Assembly: GCA_963969495.1 (NCBI GenBank)
Contig: OZ018318.1
Coordinates: forward strand, 173,836,294 to 173,900,293
Reading direction: 5' to 3'
Origin: Ceratothoa steindachneri
Lineage: Eukaryota; Arthropoda; Malacostraca; Isopoda; Cymothoidae
DNA length: 64,000 nt
Numbering within the stretch: the first letter of the stretch is position 1; each line of letters begins with the position of its first letter. A model generated the notes under the pieces. That model ran no database searches and was not told the origin of the DNA. It saw only the letters and a program-made list of their open reading frames with translations. Below, piece by piece: positions 13,035 to 24,896 of this stretch. A program made the position numbers and the translations under genes.

Positions 13035-13815
13035 TTCAAACGAGTTAGCTGCAGCAGTTGCAATATGGATTTGAAGATGTCATCCCTGAGACCCCTGGTT
13101 GCTCCATTCAATTTGAGCATGACATTGTTCTCATTACTCAAGAGCCTGTTCGCTCGAAAAATCAGATGGGCCCCCAGGACGAAAAAGTCAGAGGCATTGA
13201 TGAGATGCCCCTTCCACGCACTAGGAAAATGCTTAGGTCATTCATCGGATCGGCCTTCTTTTACCTTAGATTTATCCTTAACTTCGCGTTTATTTCTGCC
13301 ACTTTAAGTGCTCTCCTTGAGAAGAGATGCCCAGATCCCCTTTCATGGAATCTAAAAGCTACTGCCGAGTTCCAGCAGGTCAAGGACAAGCTAGCGTCCG
13401 CCCCCATTTTGAGGCTCCCTACTCCCTCTAAACCCTTTGGCCTGCGGACGGATGAAAGTGACGAAGGAATTGGATGTGTGCTCCTCCAATACTCCGACGA
13501 AGGTGAAGGCCACCCAGTGGTTTACGCGAGCCGAAAGTTACTGCCCCTTTGAACGTAATTACCCGGTACAAAAACCGGAAGCTTTAGCTATAGTTGGAAT
13601 ATTACCATATTTAGCATGTTTTGACAAGGAAAGAGTTTATTGTCGAAACTGACCATCGCACTTTGTAGTACCTCCGAAATTCTAAGAGCCAAACACAAGT
13701 ATGATGCTACTGCTTTTGATACTACAACAATATCAGTTTAAAGTTTTGTATATACGTGGTACCGAGAATTGTATAGCTGATAATCTTAGCCGGAATCCAT
13801 TAACCGTCAATGCTA
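13035..13815 (+). pseudogene. RT remnant (palm deleted) fused to RNase H
   Basis: The N-terminal pre-RT segment reads GFEDVIPETPGCSIQFEHDI then TQEPVRSK (13061-13160). The next words, MGPQDEKVRGIDEMPLPRTR, belong to the RT thumb/connection, so about 180 residues including the YxDD catalytic motif are deleted near 13165. The connection LRSFIGSAFFYLRFILNF leads to RNase H: LRTDESDEGIGCVLLQ (with the first catalytic Asp), HPVVYASRKLLPLERNYPV, then, after a frameshift, ETDHRTL and GTENCIADNLSRNPL (about 13770-13803). The polyprotein ends here, directly before the 3' non-coding region, so nothing follows RNase H. Confidence 0.88.
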
Positions 13816-14191
13816 ACTAATCCACTAAATTATAGGTGGCCTGTAAACCCGTAAGCTAATCATGTATATATTATTTTTATTTTTTAACTTTGCGCATATA
13901 TCTATAATCCCTATAGATACAAATTTATTATAGTGTTTGTTTGTTTTTGTTGTTGTTCCATTACCCTTTTAGATAAAGTTCTAATTTTGTCCCTTAATTT
14001 AAATTTAATTTTTTTTCCGACCCATTTATATTATTTTTTGCTCATATCAATATCATAGACTTTTTGTAAGCCTGTCGAATACAGGTCAAGTCCCGTGTTT
14101 TTACCAGGCTGAAGCCTTAATAATAATCGTTCCTATCCAAATTTGCGATGTCCCTTGTTGTTCCCTCTCTCTTAGAAAAGTTCCATCGTAT
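13816..14191 (+). other. 3' non-coding region of the Gmr1-type element
   Basis: AT-rich spacer between the end of the RNase H coding sequence and the polypurine tract. No integrase, envelope or other ORF is present in it, which agrees with RNase H being the last pol domain. Confidence 0.65.
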
Positions 14192-14203
14192 GGAAGGGAG
14201 GGG
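14192..14203 (+). other. Polypurine tract of the Gmr1-type element
   Basis: GGAAGGGAGGGG, twelve purines directly abutting the TGTAAC start of the 3' LTR. This is the expected position and composition of the plus-strand DNA primer in LTR retrotransposons. Confidence 0.85.
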
Positions 14204-15343
14204 TGTAACGGAATAACCTCTGACCCCACTTGCCTCAATTTATTGGAGACCACGTGCGATGCTATCCCGGCGTGGACTACGTCACTTCCTGTTTGAACAT
14301 TCACGAATTTTCGAATTCCTACCGAATTGGGGAAATATTCCCCAATCCTACGACTCGTCCAAAGCCTCCTCCCCCAAGTGACAAGTCAAGGAAGAGCCGC
14401 TATCTCTCGCTTATCGCTGCTAAATGATGAATCCACTCCGCCTCCTAATTAAGATGTCTGGAGCTTGTGACTCCTTTCTTCAGACTCCCCCTCAGAACCG
14501 GGCATACAAATACTCGGGTTATTCTGTAGTTTGATGAGTCCAACCAGCACCTAAGTAAGTCGCGTGAGCGTTTGTCAGATAGCAAGACATTCTTTGCCGT
14601 GATTCTACTCAAGTTAATTGGTGGCAGCTTTTGTTAACGGCCAAACTTTGAATTTGCGCAACATTCTCCTTTCGTTTAATTGAACCGAAGAAAATCTCCA
14701 TCGATTACCTTTGAAGAAAATAAGTTTCCTCTTTCATTGGAATTACGAGAATTCCTACATTCCCCCTCGAACGTCATCTTTGAAGATTGAATATCTTCAG
14801 CGGAAGATTGGTTCGGATCGTTCCCCACCTACCTCATTCTGACCATGCCCCACTTGCCTCATCGCATCGTTCTCCACTTGCCTCATCGTAATAAAAACCT
14901 TCATCGAAGTCACCGACCCGTAAGACTGAACCCTCTCCATTATTAGTATTGTCAAGTTCGCCCTTTTGATCTCAGCCTAGTAACATTAATCAATTAATTC
15001 TATTTGAGAATCCCTCCTCTTAATAATTATCAAGAGACTATTTTAATTTAAATAATTCCCTTCTGCCTATTATTATTCATATTTTGATTTTTGTAAATAA
15101 AATTATATTTTTGTTGTTTCATCTTTAACTAACCTTGAAAGATACTCTCGGCCTATTCAAGTAGAATTTCGCCAACCATTTATGCACTCTGTTTGATTAT
15201 TAAGCATTTGAAACCCAACGCCTCCTAGTCGGTCTTTAAACCCTGCGAACAGTCCTTCAATGGTTCGCGTTGCCGTAGGTGATTAAGTCACCTCCCACAT
15301 AATATAGGAGTAGTGTATCGTATAGAGTGGTTGTACCTCGACA
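14204..15343 (+). repeat. 3' LTR of Gmr1-type element
   Basis: Begins TGTAAC right after the polypurine tract and ends TCGACA before the target duplication TATAA (15344-15348). It matches the 5' LTR along its length but with many differences, indicating long residence since insertion. The CCCACTTGCCTCATCG units recur at about 14820-14890. Confidence 0.88.
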
Positions 15344-15348
15344 TATAA

Positions 15349-18300
15349 TGGGGGTAGGAAGCTATAAAAACTCTATTTATTTTATAGTTTGATTGGGCAT
15401 AATAATTATTTTTTCTATCATTTATTTTTCTTTGTGTCTAAATACGTCGTGGCATACTTTTATTGCTTTGTACAGATGTCATATTAAGTCTTCCTCATCA
15501 AACTATACCTCAATAAGCCTTTTAATTACAGCCCATTTATTATATATTTGAGTCATCTCTCAAGAACTACCTGGCCAAGGCAAGAGGGCATATTATTAGC
15601 ACTTTAGAATTAGTTGTCACACATTCAGTATCATCCATAAAAAAAGAACTTTTCCTCATGGAAAATCTATTCTCTTAGTTGGGAAAAATCTCTCTTCTAA
15701 AACTTTTGTACTCTTTTCCATTTGTCCGAGTAACAAACTTTGACTTATCAGCCATATCCTTTGTTTATTTCTGTTTTTAAGTTACTTACAATGCATTTCC
15801 TTATCTTTCTACTACTAACTTAGGGAAAGAATATATTTTCTGCTACAATATTATTACACTTGGCAATTGACGCTTCTATTCTTTCTTACTTTCCTGAAAC
15901 ATTTTGAACAGAAGACTTTCAAATGTTAAGTATTTAGTTATTTGTCTTTACAAACGATTAATTTCAGTTAGTATATCCTTGCCTTGACTTTTATAGATTT
16001 AATTGAACAGACCCAACTTGAGGTGTTACTAACACAAAAAATTAATAATCTAATTTTATTATGTTTAATAATATAATTTATTTTCTGTGTATATCACAGC
16101 ATGTGTGAAAATGAGTGTGCATAATTTAAGACATGTGCACAATCGAGAGGGATCCATGTATACGCATATTTTGGGAGGAAAGGACGTGCCAAATTAGTAG
16201 ATAGACGTCTATTATATCTATTCTCTTCCACACCTTTTTATATTTACTACTATTGTAATCCTTAATTATGAAGTGTGAGACTGAGTCTCTCGTGAGAGTT
16301 AAATAATGTAAAATGGCTATCATTCCCAAAGAAGAAAATTCAGCCAATTAAGCCCCGGATTTCGTATCTTTTAACCAATTCAGTGAAGAAAATTGAAATT
16401 GAAATGAGTTTAAACTTTTAAAATTTCTTCTACTCTTTGGCCTATTTAAACCTTTGATCCAAATTGTATCTAGAGTGGTCAAAAAGTAGATTAATTGTAT
16501 CGCGCAGACCAAAACCATTATTATTGTACGACAGGATAATGGGTTAAGGATACGCAATCCGCAGGGAGAAAGCTGCAGAATAGTTAGTTGTCTAGATCCT
16601 TATGAGATCATCTATTGAATGTTCAAATTTTAAAGAAAGTCTGGGAATTATAAACCACCTGTGACCGCATAAATAGCCCTTCAGATGAAAGAATCCAAGG
16701 CCCGTACTGATGCGTTTATATCGAAATATTTTCAACTTCCTCTGCGTGAGCGTTTTCTTTCGTCACTCCATTGGTACTTTTAATAAATTTTGGGGAGACT
16801 TTTAATATAAGCAGCTGTTGTGTGGTAGGGAAACAAACAATATCAAAATATTTCTTTTCTTTCTTAAATAGTTAATAAAGCTTTTCTACGAGGTGGATGA
16901 ATCCTACTATATTACCTGCCTTCGTTGTGAAATTGGTACAAGATCCAAAATTGCAAGGTGTTTCTTCCACACATTTCCCTTTATTTCGTAAATTCTTTTA
17001 CCAAAATTATTTTCTACGTTTTTTGGTTGATTTAATATTCGAGAGGATAGGATGGCTTCTTCATGAGAAAGCGAAAATAAACATTCCACCATCGAGATCT
17101 GAATATATTTCGAGAACAGAATTAGTAGTATTTTGGGTAGAATAGCAGGAATTTTATAACAAAAGTAATATTCAATAAATTCTTTTCATTAAGCTTTTTA
17201 ACCTTTAAACTAAACATAAGCCAAAAGTGTGTGTCATTTATAGGAAGGTAAAACTGGTCAGAAAGTATAAATTCAGGAATTTAATTTTATCATCTTTCAA
17301 CCTTTATGCGAGAGATCACAGATGTTCAAATATTAGATGAATTGTAAAAAGGATTTTGTAAAATAATGATTGAATAATCTATTTTTTTAATAATCGATGT
17401 CAAAATGTCAGCTTGTATGAGGATAAATGGAATTTCTTACAAATTTGGTTTTCAATTCATTCTAGTTAGTCTTGATTCTTTTCTATAAGGAAAATAGATA
17501 TCGAGAATATGATAGTAAGAAATTCTAGGAAATAAATTTAATTAGAGCTAAAATTAAATCTAATGCAATTAAAAATATTCTCAAAGTTAAAAACGTCTTG
17601 TCAAGCTTTTCAAAGTATCTTAGTTTTATTATTTGAAGCTTCAATCGAAACAAGAAAATTAAATGAAATTCGGTAGAAAGAACTTAACTTAATGAAAACT
17701 ATATAAAAATTATGTAATAAAATGAAATGAACCAAAGGACTAAAAATATATGATGAATTTCATATTTTTGAACTAAAAGTAGTTCATATAACTAACTGCA
17801 TTCAAAACTCGGGTGGAGAGGATTATCTCCATGGTTCCAAGAAAGCATCGAATAAAAGTTGTATTAAATAAAATAGATGTAAAGGTTCATCTTCTAGCAA
17901 AAGTATTGCAAGTAACTGATTCTCTATCGGTAAATGAAGATAATGTTTTTATGTCACTTTTAATTAAGATATTAAATTGTTGCATTGGCTGTTATCATCC
18001 TAAATACTCTCCTAATTACCTTGCATATCCTATTTTTCCACTAAATTTAAGCACTTTTGAAAACAGTAAAGGCTTTAGTAAAAGAAATTGATGTATAATA
18101 TTGTGAGAAAGAAATAGAGTATAATTGCTCTTAGGCTGGAGTTAATCCTAGATATGCCAAGAAAATTATCTGCCTTTGTTTAATCAGACTCAGAAATCTC
18201 TCGATTGTGATGCCTTAGCATTTATTTAAATAAGCCTTATTTCCATGGTAAAGATGGGACTAAAAATAAGTAACGGACTTAATATACGAGTATTTGCATC

Positions 18301-18590
18301 AACTTTGCAATTTCGCTCAAATACTTTTCGAAAGACAGGAGAAAAAAAATTTCAAATAGAAAACAAAAATCTTAAATATTTAAATTAAATAATAAATTGG
18401 GAAACTTTTTGTTTTAAATGTTATACAAGTAAATTGTAATGAGAATTCCATACATATGCGATACAGCCAAATCTAATCGACACACATTTTCGGATTTGAG
18501 GGAATGTAGACACATTGGGAGTTGTTGGCTGACGCATGATGGCCACAAATCGAATGAGCTCTAGGCTACCACTGATGAAATTAACCCTGG
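15349..18590. other. AT-rich stretch without recognisable gene
   Basis: Contains open frames of 60-92 codons, for example 16897-17145 (+) and 17813-18091 (+), whose products I do not recognise. The 17813-18091 frame encodes a mixed hydrophobic/basic peptide with a Cys-Cys pair, but codon use, flanking splice sites and conservation give no clear support. No repeat or transposon motif was seen. Confidence 0.5.

Positions 18591-18676
<86 letters not shown>
18591..18676. repeat. (AT)n microsatellite
   Basis: An 86-bp AT dinucleotide run with one ACAT interruption near 18604. Open frames across it encode only alternating Tyr-Ile and are not genes. Confidence 0.97.
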
Positions 18677-18679
<3 letters not shown>

Positions 18680-18683
18680 ACCA

Positions 18684-18765
18684 AGCACACAGGGAAAGTT
18701 AATCCGAGGATTCCAAGTACTTTCTAACTTACCTGGAATCCTCGTATTAATTTTTTTCTGTGGGC
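18684..18765. repeat. 82-bp near-palindrome (hairpin)
   Basis: The left arm 18684-18720 (AGCACACAGG to GAGGATTCCAAGTA) pairs with the right arm 18728-18765 (ACCTGGAATCCTC to CTGTGGGCT) around a loop of about 8 nt. It sits exactly between two AT-rich microsatellites. It could be a tiny foldback/MITE remnant or the core of a cruciform-prone site. Confidence 0.75.
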
Positions 18766-18808
18766 TTTGTTGTATTTATTGTTTACTCACGTGATATCTT
18801 GAGTTTTC

Positions 18809-19725
<917 letters not shown>

Positions 19726-20745
19726 GAACCGATAAGAAACGAAACGCCACAAGTTTCGACGCTCGGAACAACAAGATGAGAGTGCAATGATGTGAGGTAA
19801 AATTTGGGCAATGGCCTAGCTCAAGGTTATTTAAAGAGGCATTTACAAAAATATAATTTTATTTACAAAAATAAGAGAATAAATAGGCAAAATTACATCA
19901 GAGAATTAATGGGAAAAATTACATCAGAAAATTTATGGGCAAAATTACATCGGTAAACGAGTGGGGGAATTTCAGAGTTATGTATCAGACTATGAAGTTA
20001 GAAATTAATGTATTACAGCAGGAGACTATTCAAATGGGGTGGATTAACTCAATTGGTTTGCTGAAGGTGGAGAGGGGTTGGCTTACGGAGGATTCTGTTT
20101 GAGACGTCAGGGTAAGGCTTCACGGATGTCTTCTGCGGCAATAAACGTGATGGCGAGGGCGCTCGGAGCTTCTTAGCGGGAAGTTAACGTGATGACGGTT
20201 CACCAAAAGGGGGATGGGGCGGTAACGTTCGGTCCAGAGGAGAGTATTTCGGCCACCCGAAAACGAGGGGCGAACGAGGAGGGATTCGACAGGAGTTGAT
20301 GAGTGAAGTTGGAAAAATTGCTCGGTGGCGATCGTCAAATGGAATTAACTCACTGGCTGGGGCTAATTCAACACACAAATAGTTTAGCCCTCACTTTGCT
20401 TTGTTGTTAGCACCTGACTTAAAACTAGGGAAATCTTCTTGTGGCCGGGCGAGAGTTCTCACTCTGTGTCTGCCACATAGGAGACGAGCCATATATATAT
20501 CCGAGGCTCTCTCCGCGGGGGTGGGGGAAACAGCGCTACTCTTGAATGGCCTCGAATATTCTTGCCGAGGCGATTCTAACCCGCGTAAAGGTGGTCCGTG
20601 GGGGACGCAGCTCGAGGCTACCGCTTGTGGAAGGGGGGGAGGGCTTACACATTTAGGGCCTAACCAACTACTAGAATCTTCTCTAGCGCAAAGACATCAC
20701 TTCCGGGCTGGAAAAGAAATTCCACGTGGAATTTCCCCACAATGA
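19726..20745. other. Unassigned block with GC-rich right half, LTR-like in composition
   Basis: The left part has three imperfect repeats of GGCAAAATTACATCRG (about 19879, 19909 and 19936). The part from 20050 to 20745 is clearly more GC-rich than its surroundings and ends with the short palindrome TTCCACGTGGAA. No long ORF resembles a transposon protein. Its size and composition would fit a solo LTR or non-autonomous element, but I found no matching second copy or target duplication in this window, so this is a guess. Confidence 0.35.
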
Positions 20746-21454
20746 TTGTCTTTATATTATGTACTATGAATTATTTTATGAATACGATATAGAGTATTTA
20801 GGGGAGTTGTGTAACTTTTATCTGGTATTAAATATTTAGGTGTGGAAATGGGTGTATTTATTAATTCTAACGAATAATTATCTGAATGTAACTTTGGAAT
20901 TAGTTGTTATATGACGTATGATAAAAATTAACATTTTGAAAGAAATAAAACTATTATATTCGAATAATCCCATAAAGATTACAACAACCTCGTTCCAGAA
21001 TCCCAGCAACGTCTTCATAGATCAAACCATTAAATTCCTTTGAGCTCCATAAAACTAGCATTATACAAGCCAACAGAATTTACATGATGAAACTCATAAA
21101 GATTTGGCTTAAAAATATAAGGAAACACAATATAAGAACAAAACTAAAAAAGCTTAAGCGTACTGGAAAAGCGCAAACACCTTATTGCAACACACACCAA
21201 ATAACAAATTGAATTAACAGAACTGAACAAGCTCATTAACAAGAAATAGAGAGCTAGCATCAGAAAATATAAAGCACTAATGTTGAAAAGGAATTTAAAA
21301 AGGTAAGTGGTATAAAATTTCTAAAAAGTATCTTCAAAAGGAAAATCGGACATCTTTGGTATAAAGAACAATACTGGAAAATGAGCAATGATCGAGAAAG
21401 AATAAAAATCAAAGTAGCACTAATAAAGTTGTACTAAAGCAAATGCACAATTTA

Positions 21455-22754
21455 AAGGCTGTTCCATTAAGATGGATCGTAGTTAGCAGTAAATAAAACA
21501 GTGTTATTTGTGAAAATTTATTGATTTCACGGTTGGATCATGTTATTTGAGTCACGGCAATTATGTGTCTAAAATAATATCGCCTAAATGTTCGCCAAGG
21601 CTTCGGCGGCACACCCCCACTCCATGGTCAAACTTTTAAAGACATTTATGCATAGCTTCGCCTCGATCTCACCAATATGCCTTATTATATCATCCTTCAG
21701 CTGTTTAATTGTTGTTGGCTTGTTGGCATTTCCCTTACTTTTGAGATGACCCTAAAGACAGAAATCTAAAGGCGTCAAGTCACACGATCGTGGGGGCCAA
21801 TTGACCTCGCTGTTTCGAGAGATGATGCGACCTGGGAACTTTTCATTCAATAAATCCATTGTTGCATTGGCTTTGTGGAATGTAGCGCCATCCTGTCGAA
21901 ACCATAAATCTTTGCAATCTATTTAATTCAATTCAAGCAATAAAATGTTGGTTATCATGGTACGGTATCGCTCGCCTGTCACCGTAATAGAATTCTCAGC
22001 ATCATTTTTGAAGAAATACGGCCTCAATAATTTCGCTAGCAAAAAATGCACCCTAAACAGTGACGTTTTGTGGATGCAGTGGCTTTTCAACAATCTTCCC
22101 TGGATATTTATCAGCCCAAATGTGACAATTCTGCTTATTAACGAATCCACCAAGATGAAAATGGGCTTCATCACTAAAAATGATTTTTGCGAAAAGTCAT
22201 CATCGGCTTGTCTTTGCTCGTGCACCCAATTGACGAATGTACGGCACTTCAAATTGTCAGCAGTCTTCAGTTCTTGTGTCAATTGAATTTGTAAGCGTGT
22301 AAGGACAAATCTTTCGTCAAAACTTGATGTAACGTTGTTGTGGAGAGGTTTAATTCCTGCGCGTGATGACGAATAGAGGTGTGTGGATCTACAGCGACAT
22401 TCTCGCGCACTGCAGCAATGTTTTCAGTTGAACGGCGTAAGCGAGCACGCAATCGCGTTTTCATATTCGCCACCAACCCCGTTGTTTGAATTTACGAACA
22501 ATTTTGCCAATTTCACTCTCGGTTGGTTGATTATGTTGACCCAAAATTCGCGAAGTGCCCCAAATGCGTTTATGTTTGAAAGTCCATTTTCGTAATAAGC
22601 TTCGATAACTTTAACATCTTGTTCTATTGTTAATCTTTCCATGGTTGAAATTGCAAAAGACTGATCTTGTTAAATCTGAAATAAAAAAAAAAAATCATTA
22701 GACGTTTAAACTTAACTCACATTTAAAATCGGTCCAAGTTATTAGAACACCCGT
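21455..22754 (-). mobile_element. rosa-type (DD41D) mariner, copy 1, nested in the RTE LINE
   Basis: Exactly 1,300 bp between TA dinucleotides at 21453-21454 and 22755-22756, the usual Tc1/mariner target duplication. Imperfect 25-bp terminal inverted repeats: the left begins AAGGCTGTTCCATTAAGATG and the right, reverse-complemented, begins ACGGGTGTTCTAATAACTTG; about 18 of 25 positions agree. Both ends lie inside an RTE LINE remnant on the opposite strand, so this insertion is younger than that LINE. The second copy at 59477-60776 has the same length and structure. Confidence 0.88.
21600..22642 (-). pseudogene. rosa-type mariner transposase pseudogene, copy 1
   Basis: Starts MERLTIEQDVKVIEAYYENG at 22642. 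It has an N-terminal helix-turn-helix region (MKTRLRARLRRSTENIAAVR, about 22466-22405) and the linker TSIRHHAQELNLSTTTLHQV. The catalytic part follows in other frames: NWVHEQRQADDDFSQK, then the D-G-A-T-F-H and WPPRSCDLTPLDF motifs at about 21895 and 21790. In the family these give a DDE/D triad with 41 residues between the second and third Asp. Several frameshifts (for example near 22480 and 22150) and stops interrupt it, so no protein can be made. A polypyrimidine-AG just upstream of the ATG suggests a small 5' intron. Confidence 0.85.
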
Positions 22755-23890
22755 TAAAACCAAAATCAACCAAATACAGCCTTTATCATCGCCGTTGACA
22801 AATCAGTTATTGTACTTCAAATCCAACAAATGTATAGCCAAGAAGCACCATATACGAAAATCATCAAGTACGAATTGCTGAAAGATGCTGATTTCATTGT
22901 AGTAAAGTAGCTAGCTTCTTTATTCGATGTCTCCTTTAGACGATTGTGTAGAACTTGGACAATGCCATAATAATTCTTTTAACAAAAACGGAGATCAAAT
23001 CGAACTTTTAAACTTTAAAACTACACGCCTATCGGCATTGTCTTTTGTTTCTATAGGCTCTTTGACAGTAACATTACCGACACACTGAAAAACCAGATAG
23101 ATGACAAAAAAAATAAGACAACAAAATGGCTTTCTAAAAAGCTCTTGAACGATTCACCTTTTACATAAACTTACGAGGTTTATTGAGTTTATTTAGAACA
23201 ATTTGCAGCGAAATATCTGTCTATATTTCATATTTTTATTCAATAGAAACACCATTGATGAAAAGAGCCATGAGGATCCTGCGTCTAAATATATAACATA
23301 AAACACAACTACCAAAATTGCAGATGCATTTACAATTAACAACGAACAGGTTAAAATCAGGGACAAATATATTTATTTGGCCTAACATATTATAAAGTTA
23401 CAAGAAAAAGATCAAGAAGTTTAATAAAAAATCATTGTTTATTTGAAGGCATTTGGAAAGGCAACCATCATCTTCAGAAGTAAAATGGCATGTTCTTGAA
23501 AATTATACAATCAACAAAGTTGGTAGCAGACTCTCGGAACCTGAGTAAAACACTTTCATTAAAGATTGGACGAAAATAAAGGACCTCTGGACGCAACGTG
23601 TGAGGATAACTTTGCTTGACATAAAATCAGCTGCTTGGATAGTTTAACAATCCCAAATTGTGGGCATAATTTGAAGCTATTAGAAACCTAACCTCGAGCT
23701 GGAAAGGCCATATGGCAAGATTCGAAAAAAATGGCTGCTCCAGCAAAATTATCTTTCGAAATGAAGAACAAAGACAAGATTGAGAGATATTGTTTAAAGA
23801 TATGCCAAAATTGGAAGAAAAATATATAAGATCGACAAAATTTAGAAAGATGAGGAAGGGTTTCTGTCAGCAGTTGAAGGAAAATATCAG

Positions 23891-24195
23891 TGAAATGATG
23901 GTGGTAATAAGCATTAATCTACATTTTGATGCAAAGTGGGACTGAACTTAATAGACAAATGGAGAACACACCTTACATTGCTTAAATTCCAAGAGATTAA
24001 TATTACGCTTTTACTCTGAGAAGATGTACACGTATTTTTTGCTTGTACATCTTGGGACAGTTATCAGCCATTGATATACAGAGTGCTCGCAAATGAAGAA
24101 ATAAGAATTACTATGCATAGCTTTCCTCCTATAAGTAAATATAATCACCCTTCCAGATCTACAACTTCATATGTCTTGCTACTGAATTTCGGCTC

Positions 24196-24201
<6 letters not shown>
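23891..24201. other. Spacer, possible LINE 3' end
   Basis: AT-rich sequence after the RTE C-terminal motif, perhaps its 3' non-coding tail; no distinct end or target duplication could be identified. Confidence 0.35.
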
Positions 24202-24253
<52 letters not shown>

Positions 24254-24255
24254 TA

Positions 24256-24334
<79 letters not shown>
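24202..24334. repeat. (AT)n microsatellite
   Basis: A 133-bp AT run with one small interruption around 24249-24262. It directly abuts an inverted-repeat element on its right. Confidence 0.97.
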
Positions 24335-24338
<4 letters not shown>

Positions 24339-24606
24339 TTAGGTAAAGGTAATAATAGGAAGAATTCCTTAATCCGCTAGAGAAGTCTCCTGGAGTTCCT
24401 CAACCCTCTTCAGGAGCGTTACATATACGACAATGCAACCATCCATTTCTCTAAATAAAAGAGAAATTACAAGCAGCCTTTAGTATAAGCTAACATTTGT
24501 ATTCAACAGAAAATGGAGGAAATGTGATTTTGCACGTGGATCTTTGCCCTTTCTAATATTTTTTCTAGCAGATTAAGGAATTCCTATTATTACCCTTACC
24601 TAACCA
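24335..24606. mobile_element. MITE-like inverted-repeat element
   Basis: The left arm 24335-24380 (GCGGTTAGGTAAAGGTAATA onward) and right arm 24565-24606 (ending TACCCTTACCTAACCAC) are near-perfect reverse complements of about 42-46 bp. They surround about 185 bp of unrelated sequence with no ORF. The layout suits a short non-autonomous DNA transposon. The left flank is the microsatellite and no clear target duplication could be read. Confidence 0.65.
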
Positions 24607-24648
24607 CATTGAATAGAACGTTATTTTTCATTTATCAAAAAATATATA

Positions 24649-24884
24649 TGTAGCGAGAGAAGTGTTTGATGCTTGTAGCGAGAAGAGAGGTTGATTGATT
24701 GTGGCCGTAGTCACAGTTACAAGTTGGAACATATATTTCTTCTCTGCTACTGTATATAAATCCAAGTACAGGATTAGAGTTCGTTTGCAGGTGTTTACCA
24801 AATAAATTCGTATTTGGATCTACAAAAAAGTTGATTAAGATAAAATGATTTTAAACTTTATATTTAATAAGGTCAATAGCTACA
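24649..24884 (+). repeat. Orphan LTR of an unidentified retrotransposon
   Basis: A 236-bp segment starting TGTAGCGAG and ending GCTACA. It has a TATA-like TGTATATAAAT at about 24750 and a polyadenylation signal AATAAA at about 24801, the order expected for a short LTR promoter and R region. It is followed after one base by TTGGTGAACCC (24886-24896), which looks like a tRNA primer-binding site. No second LTR copy or pol gene is visible in the window, so the element behind it is deleted or unrecognisable. The call rests on layout only. Confidence 0.5.
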
Positions 24885-24896
24885 GTTGGTGAACCC

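Larger units (their letters stand above)
8397..15343 (+). mobile_element. Gmr1-type Ty3/gypsy LTR retrotransposon, full-length but dead
   Basis: A 6.9-kb element with LTRs at 8397-9547 and 14204-15343, each beginning TGTAA and ending GACA. It is flanked by the 5-bp direct repeat TATAA at 8392-8396 and 15344-15348, a target-site duplication of a length usual for gypsy integrases. A polypurine tract abuts the 3' LTR. Internal order is gag (coiled coil, SCAN-like segment, CCHC knuckle), protease, integrase (core, then GPY/F-type C-terminal module), the N-terminal RT segment, then RNase H. Integrase before RT is the Ty1/copia order; within Ty3/gypsy it is known for the Gmr1 group. Many stops and frameshifts, a deletion of the RT palm and visibly diverged LTRs show an old, inactive copy. 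I see no envelope gene. No convincing primer-binding site follows the 5' LTR. Confidence 0.9.
21130..23890 (+). mobile_element. RTE-type LINE ORF2 remnant, split by a mariner
   Basis: Before the inserted mariner, 21150-21450 encodes the APE-RT linker typical of RTE elements: EKRKHLIATHTK, ELTELNKLINKK-RASIRKY and DRERIKIKVALIKLY. After the insertion, 22980-23090 resembles the start of RT (KNGDQIELLNFKTTRLSAL, IRLFDSNITDTLKNQIDD). From 23330 on come INNEQVKIRDKYIYLA and KAFGKATIIFRSKMACS. The C-terminal tail is at 23590-23890: RITLLDIKSAAWIV, SWKGHMARFEKNG and DEEGFLSAVEGKYQ. The catalytic FADD is not present: the sequence passes from the RT start to the post-palm region. Multiple frameshifts and stops show it is dead. 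It lies 5' to 3' on the plus strand on both sides of the insert, consistent with one LINE interrupted once. Confidence 0.78.

Noticed and set aside
13816..14191. Envelope gene after pol in the Gmr1-type element
   Set aside because: Only a few hundred AT-rich bases without an open frame lie between RNase H and the polypurine tract.
8397..15343. The unusual integrase-RT order as a product of recombination between two elements
   Set aside because: Matched LTRs, a polypurine tract, a 5-bp target duplication and a second element with the same order make this unlikely.
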